Shown piece by piece: positions 15,909 through 23,061 of a DNA stretch of 46,834 bases (positions are counted from its first letter, which is position 1; each line of letters begins with the position of its first letter). The stretch is from Planctomycetota bacterium (GTDB lineage Bacteria > Planctomycetota > JACOTG01 > JAJDCM01): NCBI GenBank assembly GCA_029260825.1, contig JAJDCM010000139.1, positions 1-46,834 on the forward strand, in the 5' to 3' direction. Under the pieces are notes generated by a model. The model was given only the letters and a program-made list of their open reading frames with translations, ran no database searches and had not been told where the DNA came from. The position numbers and the translations under genes were made by a program.

Positions 15909-16508
15909 CTAACCCTCGCCCAGCTCGAAGCGGGCAAAGCGCTTGACGACGATGTTCTCCCCCAGTTTGGAAATCATCGACTTGACCACATGATCCACCG
16001 TCTGGGTGTTGTCCTTGATGAAGGACTGCTCAAGAAGACAAATCTCGGAGTACATCTTGTCGATTTTTCCATCGACAATCTTTGCGACAACGTTATCGGG
16101 CTTGCCTTGGCTTTTGACTTCTTCCTCGAAGATCGCTCGTTCTTTTGCGATCAGATCAGCGCTAACCTCTTCCCTCGAAAGAAAAAGCGGCTTCATCGCC
16201 GCTGCCTGCATGGCAACGTCGCGGATCATTTCCTGGAAGTCCTCGCTTCGCGCCACGAAGTCGGTCTCGCACTGCACCTCAACCAATACACCGATTCGCT
16301 GGTTGGTATGAACGTAGGAGCCAATACAGCCCTGTTCGGTGCTTCGAGCGCTCTTGGTTTCGGCCCTCTTCAGACCTTTCTTACGCAGATATTCGACGGC
16401 GCTATCAACATTGCCTTCAGAAGCCGCCAGGGCTTCCTTACATTCCATGATGCCAACGCCGGTCATGCTTCGCAGCTCTTTGACTTGTGCCGCTGAAATC
16501 CCACTCAT
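15909..16508 (-). CDS. tsf: Elongation factor Ts
   Basis: A 199-residue protein from the ATG at 16508, with CGGAGAAAG upstream; the longer frame to 16625 lacks family sequence and runs through the intercistronic hairpin region. EF-Ts recycles EF-Tu by exchanging GDP. It shows the N-terminal UBA-like domain KELRSMTGVGIMECKEAL, then ALAASEGNVDSAVEYLRKKG, and the core VEVQCETDFVARSEDF. It has the short form with a single core-domain copy, as in many non-proteobacterial lineages. Confidence 0.97.
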   Translation of the reverse strand: MSGISAAQVKELRSMTGVGIMECKEALAASEGNVDSAVEYLRKKGLKRAETKSARSTEQGCIGSYVHTNQRIGVLVEVQCETDFVARSEDFQEMIRDVAMQAAAMKPLFLSREEVSADLIAKERAIFEEEVKSQGKPDNVVAKIVDGKIDKMYSEICLLEQSFIKDNTQTVDHVVKSMISKLGENIVVKRFARFELGEG

Positions 16509-16635
16509 GAGACTTTCTCCGTTTGAAGAGGACTTTGGGGCTGAGAGGCGTCGAAAACCGAAGCTAGGGAACGCCCCCGAACCTTTTGTTGTAGGACGTC
16601 TCGCCCCCGGACGTGATTCGCCCATAACGACAAGA

Positions 16636-16666
16636 CGGCTCGACCCATTGGGAGGTGGCCGAGCCG
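16636..16666 (-). terminator. Intercistronic hairpin between rpsB and tsf
   Basis: CGGCTCG (minus strand, 16666-16660) pairs with CGAGCCG (16642-16636), with possible inner pairs in the 17-nt loop. It starts 12 bp after the rpsB stop. The following sequence is only moderately T-rich (TCTTGTCGTT), so it may be a partial terminator, a processing site or an mRNA stabiliser lowering tsf relative to rpsB. Confidence 0.4.
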
Positions 16667-16677
16667 CTTAATTTCTT

Positions 16678-17571
16678 TTACGTTGCTGGCTTTTCTTCCC
16701 CACCAGCCCCTGCTGCAGGATCTGGTTTTGCGGGAGGCGGTGTAGTAGGCGCCGCATCCGCAACCACAGCCGCGGCCGGCTCAGCCGGTTGCCCGACCGT
16801 CGAGCGCGGTCGCACCACGACAGTTCGCTTGCGATCGCCGCCACCACCTTGATCTCGATCGCCCTTGGATGTGGCAGCACCACGCTCCTTGGCAATGACC
16901 GTGCCTTCCATGACGGAATCGGCCAACGAATTCGAGAGGATCTGGATGGATCGCATCGCGTCATCGTTCCCCGGAATCGGGATGTCGACGAGATCGGGAT
17001 TGCTATCCGTGTCGATGATGCAAATCGCGGGAATGCCGAGCTTATGTGCTTCAGCCAGCGCGTTCTTTTCACGTCGAGGATCGACGATGACCAGAGCACC
17101 CGGATGCTGACGCATGTCGCGGATTCCACCGAGGTTACGGTAGAGCTTCTTCATCTCACGACGATGAGCGGAGACTTCCTTCTTCTTCATTCGCTCGAGC
17201 TCACCGTCCGTCTCGAGTTTCTCGAGCTCGACCAGACGCTTGAGGCGATTGCGAATCACTTCAAAGTTGGTCAGACATCCGCCCAACCAACGATCGGTCA
17301 CGTAAGGCATGTTCGTGCGTTTGGCCTGGGCCAGAATCACGTTTTGAGCCTGCCGTTTTGTGCCAACCCAAAGAACCTTTTCGCCGTCGGCGCAAACCCG
17401 TCGGAGGAAGTTCTTTGCCCGCAGCAGACCACGAATTGTTTCACGCAAATCAATGATGTGAATCGTGTTCCGCTTACCATAAATGAAGCGCTCCATCTTC
17501 GGATTCCATCGACTGCATCGATGACCGAAATGGACGCCTGACTCTAAGAGTTCCTGGACCGCAATAGCCAC
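16678..17571 (-). CDS. rpsB: 30S ribosomal protein S2 with long C-terminal extension
   Basis: The first about 235 residues are ordinary S2: LLESGVHFGHRCSRWNPKM, IHIIDLRET, VLWVGTKRQAQ, YVTDRWLGGCLTNF, DPRREKNALAEA and PGNDDAMRSI. S2 binds the 30S head-platform junction and recruits S1. The start is GTG at 17571, about 11 nt after GAGGAGG. Beyond residue 235 there is an extra tail of about 60 residues, first basic (KGDRDQGGGGDRKRTVVVRP) and then Ala/Pro-rich (EPAAAVVADAAPTTPPPAKP). E. coli S2 is 241 aa, so the tail is a lineage-specific addition, probably disordered. First gene of the rpsB-tsf-pyrH-frr operon. Confidence 0.97.
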   Translation of the reverse strand: MAIAVQELLESGVHFGHRCSRWNPKMERFIYGKRNTIHIIDLRETIRGLLRAKNFLRRVCADGEKVLWVGTKRQAQNVILAQAKRTNMPYVTDRWLGGCLTNFEVIRNRLKRLVELEKLETDGELERMKKKEVSAHRREMKKLYRNLGGIRDMRQHPGALVIVDPRREKNALAEAHKLGIPAICIIDTDSNPDLVDIPIPGNDDAMRSIQILSNSLADSVMEGTVIAKERGAATSKGDRDQGGGGDRKRTVVVRPRSTVGQPAEPAAAVVADAAPTTPPPAKPDPAAGAGGEEKPAT

Positions 17572-17935
17572 GAAGGACGAGCCTCCTCAAGATCGATAAA
17601 TGGACCAGCTGGAAAATTGAACTGGAGACTATATCAAATCGTCTTGGGGAGTCAACAAAGCCAGAACGAGGCGGCCAAAGGAAAACGAAATCCTCAAAAA
17701 ACGGCTCTAAAGCCATCAGAGTTAGAACCTTACTCCCAAACGCAAAATTCACAAATCCGAGAAAAGCCGCATGTCAGTTTTTCATTCCTCTCCGGGAGGG
17801 CGGGTTCTGCCCCTCTTCCAGCCGTCTCACCCCGGCAATGTTCCCCCGCACCGGAGCGAGAAGCTTTCGGTCCGAACCCAGGAAAAGTAGGCTTTCCCCC
17901 TTCGAATCACTAGGCCCCTTTGAGAGTGTTCTCCC
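17572..17935. other. Divergent intergenic region rpsB / lpxB (no gene seen)
   Basis: This 364-bp stretch separates the rpsB operon (minus) from lpxB (plus). It holds the rpsB promoter described separately. The right half is C/T-rich on the plus strand and must contain the lpxB start signals, but no convincing -35/-10 pair or structured RNA is visible there. Confidence 0.6.
17628..17655 (-). promoter_or_regulatory. Promoter of the rpsB-tsf-pyrH-frr operon
   Basis: TTGACT (minus strand, 17655-17650), a 16-bp spacer and TATAGT (17633-17628) each match the sigma70 hexamers at five of six positions. Predicted transcription start near 17620 gives a leader of about 50 nt with GAGGAGG before the GTG start. 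Confidence 0.7.
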
Positions 17936-19108
17936 GTGGCTCTACGCGTTCTTCTCTCAGCCGGAGAGGTCTCCGGCGAAAACTACGCAGCCGATCTCAT
18001 TCGAGCTCTGAAAGACCTCGACCCGACGGTTGAGATCGCCGGGTACGGCGGATCACGCATGGAACAGGCCGGAATGAAGCTCGAGGTTAACTTGCTCGAG
18101 CACTCGGTCATGGGGATCGTACGGGTCCTGAAAAAGGCCCCCACTTTTCTTCGCATCCTGGCGGATATTCGCACTCACCTGGACGAATGGCAGCCCGATG
18201 TGGTCGTTCCGATCGACTATCCAGGTCTTCATTTCGTTCTTTCCAAGTATGCCCGGAAGAGGAACATCCCGGTGGTCTTCTACGTCAGTCCACAGCTCTG
18301 GGCCTGGGCGGGATGGAGGATCTACAAGGTTCGCCGACGGGTCAGCAGGATGCTGGTCATCCTTCCGTTCGAAGAGGAGTTTTATGCCCGGCGAGGTGTT
18401 GAAGTCACGTTCGTTGGGCACCCGCTCTTTGACTACCTGAGGGGCCTCCAGCTTGATGAAACCCTGATCCCCCGACTCAGAGGAAACAGGAAGGGCCCCC
18501 TCATCGCCCTTCTCCCAGGTAGCAGGCGACAGGAAATCTCAAACAATCTCCCGACCCTGCTTCTGGCCGCTAAAAAGCTTGCCACCCGATTCGAAGGCTC
18601 GACCTTTGTCATTGCCAATCCGGGCCAGAATCCAGATCACGTCCAGCTCCTGAAACACCTGCTTGAAGAGTCCGGTGTTCCGGGCGTACAGCTTCATCTT
18701 GGAAGCCCTTACGAGATCATGTCCGAAGCCGACGTCGCCCTTGTTACCTCCGGGACGGCAACGATCGAACTCACGTTTTTCGAAACACCCATGGTTGTCA
18801 TCTACCGGACGACCTGGCTCAACGCTAGGCTCGGCAAGATGCTGACCAAGACCAACCACATTGCCCTTGTCAATATTCTCGCCGGAAAGGAAGTCGTTCC
18901 CGAGCACCTCACCTCGAGGGAATGCTCCAACGAAATCGCCGACGAAGCTGCCGCCATTCTTGGCGATTCAAGCATCAGGGAAGCCATGGTGGGTGAACTT
19001 CAGCGAGTGAGGGCTTCCATGGGTGGTCAAGGAGCGAGCCTGCGAGCGGCCGAGGTCATCCTGCGAGCAGCCCGAGGCGAAACTCAGGACGTCATTTCAG
19101 CGAGGTAA
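17936..19108 (+). CDS. lpxB: Lipid-A-disaccharide synthase
   Basis: A 390-residue GT19-family glycosyltransferase that joins lipid X and UDP-2,3-diacylglucosamine to make the lipid A disaccharide at the inner membrane. Signatures include LLSAGEVSGENYAADLIRAL at the N-terminus, SVMGIVRVLKK, VVPIDYPGLHF, YVSPQLWAWAGWRIYKVRR, FVGHPLFDYL, LLPGSRRQEI and SGTATIELTFFETPMVVIYR. The GTG at 17936 begins the family sequence, although no strong ribosome site is seen. Its last 25 bp overlap the 3' end of the convergent Gfo/Idh gene. Confidence 0.96.
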   Translation: MALRVLLSAGEVSGENYAADLIRALKDLDPTVEIAGYGGSRMEQAGMKLEVNLLEHSVMGIVRVLKKAPTFLRILADIRTHLDEWQPDVVVPIDYPGLHFVLSKYARKRNIPVVFYVSPQLWAWAGWRIYKVRRRVSRMLVILPFEEEFYARRGVEVTFVGHPLFDYLRGLQLDETLIPRLRGNRKGPLIALLPGSRRQEISNNLPTLLLAAKKLATRFEGSTFVIANPGQNPDHVQLLKHLLEESGVPGVQLHLGSPYEIMSEADVALVTSGTATIELTFFETPMVVIYRTTWLNARLGKMLTKTNHIALVNILAGKEVVPEHLTSRECSNEIADEAAAILGDSSIREAMVGELQRVRASMGGQGASLRAAEVILRAARGETQDVISAR

Positions 19109-20112
19109 GCCTGGATCTGCTGCATGATCTCAAACGAGGCCTCAAGGGCTCGCATGCCATGTTCTCCGGGAACCACCGGTGCACGCTTCTCATGGACGCA
19201 TTGAAGGAAGGACCGAAGCTCGTTCTTCAGCGGTTCCTCTCGATCCATCACGACCTCTTCACAAGCAAGCAGCCCGGAGAAATCGGGAGGCGGACTCGAC
19301 CCACCCGATGGCTTGGCCGCCGCCGCCATCATCAAGCTCTTGAGATCGATTCCCGGGGTCTTTCGATAGACCGACGCCTTCTTCGCCCCGTAGTCAAGAG
19401 AGATGTAAGAGTCCTTGGAGAAGATGCGAATGGTCCTCTGGGTCTTCATGGAAACCCGACTCGCCGTGAGATTCGCCACGCATCCGTTTTCAAATACAAT
19501 CCGGGCAGAGGCGATATCTTCAAGGTCTCCGAGCACATTCACTCCCATCGCATCGATGGATTTCACCGGGGAATTGACAAGATGAAGGATGATGTCCAGG
19601 TCATGAATCATCAGATCCATGACCACTCCGATGTCAATGGATCGAAAGCGAAACGGACTGATTCGATGAGACTCGATAAAGGCCGGCTTGACCCCGAGCC
19701 GATCGATCGCCAGAAGCGCAGGATTGAAGCGCTCCACATGGCCCACCTGGAGGTTCACCCCTGCCTCACGCCCGAGGTGGATCAACTGCTTTGCCTCTTC
19801 GATCGTATGCGTGATCGGCTTTTCCACCAGCACGTGAACGCCACGCTTCAGGAAGTAGGAGGAAACCTCAAAGTGATTGACAGTCGGGACGGAGACGCTC
19901 ACCGCCTGAATGTCATCCGGGAGTTTCTTGTAGTCGGTAAATCCTGGGACTCCATATTCCCTGGCAAATCCCTGGACTGTCTCCTCGTTCAGATCGGAAA
20001 TGGCCACGAGTTCGGCTTCCGGAAGCTCGTTGTAGAGCCGAACATGCTGCTTTCCCAGGTGACCTGTTCCGATCACCGCCACTTTGAGAGGAGAAACCGA
20101 AGAGTCATTCAT
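19084..20112 (-). CDS. Gfo/Idh/MocA family NAD-dependent oxidoreductase
   Basis: A 342-residue protein with an N-terminal Rossmann motif (VAVIGTGHLGKQHVRLY), the family signature VLVEKPITHTIEEAKQL and the substrate-domain segment DLMIHDLDIILHLV with the conserved His. It starts inside the end of lpxA (8-bp overlap), so it is translationally coupled to lipid A synthesis. In Leptospira and Acidithiobacillus a member of this family, GnnA, oxidises UDP-GlcNAc so that GnnB can aminate it, giving amide-linked lipid A chains. A GnnA-like role is an attractive inference, but no GnnB aminotransferase is in the window. Its 3' end overlaps lpxB on the other strand. Confidence 0.88.
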   Translation of the reverse strand: MNDSSVSPLKVAVIGTGHLGKQHVRLYNELPEAELVAISDLNEETVQGFAREYGVPGFTDYKKLPDDIQAVSVSVPTVNHFEVSSYFLKRGVHVLVEKPITHTIEEAKQLIHLGREAGVNLQVGHVERFNPALLAIDRLGVKPAFIESHRISPFRFRSIDIGVVMDLMIHDLDIILHLVNSPVKSIDAMGVNVLGDLEDIASARIVFENGCVANLTASRVSMKTQRTIRIFSKDSYISLDYGAKKASVYRKTPGIDLKSLMMAAAAKPSGGSSPPPDFSGLLACEEVVMDREEPLKNELRSFLQCVHEKRAPVVPGEHGMRALEASFEIMQQIQAYLAEMTS

Positions 20113-20905
20113 TGCGAAGCGCTTCCCGAGCTCGACCCCGACTTCCTCGCTCCTTCTCCCGAAGGAACGTGATCAGACGACGCACTTCCGACGTCAAAGG
20201 GCCGCCGGATTCGACCTCTTCGATGGCCTTATGCTGGGTCAGGTCTTTCTTGAAGATCACCTTGAAGGCTTTCTTCAAGGCAGTGATTTGTTCGTCAGAA
20301 TAGCCGTGACGCTCAAGGCCCACACGATTCAGACCTCGCACCTCGGAGGGATGGCCCTCGACAATCGTAAAGGGAGGAACATCGTGAACGATCCGGGAAA
20401 GTCCTCCCACGTAACAGAGGTACCCGACTGTTGTGAAGTGATTGCATGCGGCGGCACCGTTCATCACCGCGTAGCTCTCAACCCGGACATGCCCCGCCAG
20501 AAGAACGTTGTTTCCGAGGATGGTGTGATCCCCCACGATGCAATCGTGAGCGATGTGGGAGCAGGCCATGAAGAGATTTTCATCTCCAACCACGGTTCGA
20601 CCTCCCCCCCGAACGGTCCCCGTATTGATGGTCACGAACTCGCGAATCCGGTTGCCATCGCCAACGATGAGGGCCGTTTCTTCCCCCTTGTGGCGAAGAT
20701 CCTGGGGAACTGACCCCAGGACCGCATTGGCGTGGATCCAGTTGTTGTTTCCGATTCGAGTCTTACCCTCGATCGTCACGTTGTTACGGATCACCGTTCC
20801 CAGTCCGAGCTTTACGTTCGGTCCGATGAATGAGTAGGGCCCAACCTCGACGTCGTCGGCGAGTTCGGCGGAAGGTGAAATGACAGCGGTGGGATGAATC
20901 TTCAT
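20105..20905 (-). CDS. lpxA: UDP-N-acetylglucosamine acyltransferase
   Basis: 266 residues forming a left-handed beta-helix of hexapeptide repeats (IHPTAVISPSAELADDVEVG, VGPYSFIGPNV) followed by a helical C-terminus. LpxA transfers a 3-hydroxyacyl chain from ACP to UDP-GlcNAc, the first step of lipid A synthesis. The catalytic His is in MACSHIAHDCIVGD. The next segment NGAAACNHFTTVGYLCYVGG matches the region lining the acyl pocket. It is preceded by lpxC-fabZ (33 bp gap) and overlaps the Gfo/Idh gene. Confidence 0.97.
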   Translation of the reverse strand: MKIHPTAVISPSAELADDVEVGPYSFIGPNVKLGLGTVIRNNVTIEGKTRIGNNNWIHANAVLGSVPQDLRHKGEETALIVGDGNRIREFVTINTGTVRGGGRTVVGDENLFMACSHIAHDCIVGDHTILGNNVLLAGHVRVESYAVMNGAAACNHFTTVGYLCYVGGLSRIVHDVPPFTIVEGHPSEVRGLNRVGLERHGYSDEQITALKKAFKVIFKKDLTQHKAIEEVESGGPLTSEVRRLITFLREKERGSRGRAREALRNE

Positions 20906-20938
20906 GGCATATCAAATGGTTGATCGGAAAGAAGAGAT

Positions 20939-22255
20939 CTAGGCATCAGCTAGCATGAACTTCATGATGGCCTCGGTAACCACATCTCCGTTTACGATGA
21001 CCTTGGTTTTGACCTTGCCCGCTCGGGCCTTGACTTTGAGGGCCTCGGCTTCGAGGCGCAACTGATCTCCGGGAACAACCGCCTTCCGAAGTTTGACCCG
21101 GTCGATGGAAAGGAGTACGGCAAGCTTACCGGTATTCTCGAGTTTTCGCAGAAGAAGTACGCCTGCGAGCTGAGCCATCGCTTCGATCTGCAAAACACCG
21201 GGCATGATCGGCTGATCCGGCCAATGCCCCTGAAAAAAGGGTTCGTTGATGGATACGTTCTTGATTCCCACCGCCCGACGATAGCCCTCGATCTCGATCA
21301 CCCGATCGATCAGGAGGAAAGGATAGCGATGAGGGAGAATTCGCATGATTTCCCGGATGTCGAGCCCGGTATCCCGCTGGATCAGGCCCCGATTCTCCTG
21401 CTCTTGCATGAGCTTGTGAATTTGCTTGGCAAGCCGAGCATTCAGACGATGACCGGTCCGAGACGCTACAACTCGAGCATTCAAGTCGACCCGCAACAGG
21501 TAGAGATCTCCTATGAGATCGAGAATCTTGTGCCGGACGAACTCGTTCTGGAACCGGAGTTCGTTTTCGATGACACCTTCTTCCCCCACCACGAGAGTGT
21601 TCGAGTAGGTTGCCCCCTTCCCCAGTCCCGCTTTCAAAATCGCTTTGGATTCCGACTCGAGACAAAACGTGCGCGCGGGAGCAATTTCGTCGATGAACGA
21701 GTCGGTACTGGGTTTGAAGGAATGATGCTGGACCGGAAGCAGCGGGGATCCATAGTCCAAGGTGTACTCGATCTCAAGACCACTGCGGCCATTCGAAGGA
21801 GGCATGGCAACCAAAGTGCCTCCATTATCATCCGAGAGACAAATCGATTCTGCGAGGGTGAAGCTGCGGCGCGGACTCTTTTGCTCCACAAGTCCCGCTT
21901 CGAGAATCGCGTCAACGAAAACCTTCGAGCTTCCGTCGCAACCCGGAACTTCCGGACCGTTCATCTCCACCCGGACATTGTCGATCTCAAGACCCGAGAG
22001 AGCCGCGAGCAAATGCTCGACTGTGTTCACCTCGACCGCATCGACGGAAAGAGCCGTCTGCCGGGGCTGGTTTGCCACATGATAAACGCTCACCGGCACT
22101 CGTGGAGATTCCGGCAAGTCGATCCGGACAAAATCGAGCCCGGTATCCGGTTCCGCCGGACGGATGGTCATCTGGACTTCTTTTCCAGTGTGAAGACCAA
22201 CCCCGCTCAGCTCCACCGGGACCTTAATCGTTTTTTGAGGCTTCTTCGGTATCAT
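20939..22255 (-). CDS. lpxC/fabZ: LpxC-FabZ fusion: deacetylase / 3-hydroxyacyl-ACP dehydratase
   Basis: 438 residues combine two enzymes. Residues 1-about 290 are LpxC, the zinc deacetylase committing UDP-(3-O-acyl)-GlcNAc to lipid A: SGVGLHTGKEVQM, NTVEHLLAALSGLEIDN with the zinc His, RHKILDLIGDLYLL with further metal ligands, and the catalytic His in GHRLNARLAKQI. Residues about 300-438 are FabZ, the dehydratase of fatty acid elongation: IMRILPHRYPFLLIDRV with the catalytic His, NEPFFQGHWPDQPIMPG, and the Glu in QIEAMAQLAG. Such fusions are known in Bacteroidota and some other phyla. Joining the two competing uses of 3-hydroxyacyl-ACP may balance lipid A and phospholipid synthesis. Confidence 0.97.
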   Translation of the reverse strand: MIPKKPQKTIKVPVELSGVGLHTGKEVQMTIRPAEPDTGLDFVRIDLPESPRVPVSVYHVANQPRQTALSVDAVEVNTVEHLLAALSGLEIDNVRVEMNGPEVPGCDGSSKVFVDAILEAGLVEQKSPRRSFTLAESICLSDDNGGTLVAMPPSNGRSGLEIEYTLDYGSPLLPVQHHSFKPSTDSFIDEIAPARTFCLESESKAILKAGLGKGATYSNTLVVGEEGVIENELRFQNEFVRHKILDLIGDLYLLRVDLNARVVASRTGHRLNARLAKQIHKLMQEQENRGLIQRDTGLDIREIMRILPHRYPFLLIDRVIEIEGYRRAVGIKNVSINEPFFQGHWPDQPIMPGVLQIEAMAQLAGVLLLRKLENTGKLAVLLSIDRVKLRKAVVPGDQLRLEAEALKVKARAGKVKTKVIVNGDVVTEAIMKFMLADA

Positions 22256-22277
22256 CTGCGCGCATCATTCCATGGGA

Positions 22278-22877
22278 TCACTGATTCAGCCGTTCGATCA
22301 CATCCGACGTGATATCGAGGGAAACATCATGATAAAGGACACGGCGAAACCTTAATTTGAACACCACCTCTTGCTCATCCGCTTCGCTTCCGGTGATGTC
22401 GCCTCCACCAATTCGATGGATGGCCAGATATCCCCGTTCCTTTCCCATGAGCTCGATTTCTCTCTGAATTGCATCGACAATGTCTCGATACGCCTGGACG
22501 ACCTTCCGGTTCCAGGCCTTCTCCAGCTGTTCCGCCTCGGCTCGGAGCCGAAACCGCTCGGTGGAGAGCTCAATGACCTTCGCCGCATACTGAGGACTGT
22601 TCTGATTCAGAAACTGAAGCTCTTCCTCGCGCTCTCGGAGATCTTCCTCCTTCTTGCGGATGATGTCGAGCTTGGCGTCCATTTCTTTGCGCATGCCGGA
22701 CTTGATCGCTTCGGTCTGCTTGTACTCGTCCACAACCCGCTCAAAGTCCACAAACCCGACGAGCCCCTGGGAAACAGCCTCCGAAGTGGTCGACAGGGCT
22801 CCCATCAAGAAAACACCAAGGACCATGGCAAGTAGACAAAAAAGGCCCCATTCTCGACGGGGTTTGCAATCGAACAT
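22278..22877 (-). CDS. Skp/OmpH-like periplasmic chaperone
   Basis: The ATG at 22877 (9 nt after GAGGAGGTG) is preferred over the GTG at 22886, which lies inside the ribosome site; the product is 199 aa. A signal sequence (CLLAMVLGVFLMGALSTTSEA) leads to the OmpH start GLVGFVDFERVVDEYKQTEA and a long charged coiled coil, then a short beta segment (GYLAIHRIGGGDI) as in Skp. Skp holds unfolded outer membrane proteins on the way to BamA. The position directly between bamA and the lpx genes is a classic arrangement. Confidence 0.88.
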   Translation of the reverse strand: MFDCKPRREWGLFCLLAMVLGVFLMGALSTTSEAVSQGLVGFVDFERVVDEYKQTEAIKSGMRKEMDAKLDIIRKKEEDLREREEELQFLNQNSPQYAAKVIELSTERFRLRAEAEQLEKAWNRKVVQAYRDIVDAIQREIELMGKERGYLAIHRIGGGDITGSEADEQEVVFKLRFRRVLYHDVSLDITSDVIERLNQ

Positions 22878-23061
22878 GGCTCTCACCTCCTCAGGAAAAA
22901 CTCACCTGATTCCCACACGGGGCTCTAACTCGCTGCGACAGCTTACCACCGGGAACAGTTTTTTTGCGGTTTCAATCCACTCCCCCACGGAGGAGGTAAT
23001 GATCCCCCACCCGGAATCGGTCTTTCAGGGGCAATGGACGGAAGAAGGGAGACATCCAGGA

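Noticed and set aside
15141-16496. Long plus-strand frame of 451 codons opposite pyrH and tsf
   Set aside because: It is an antisense shadow of highly conserved pyrH and tsf; its product has no recognisable domains.
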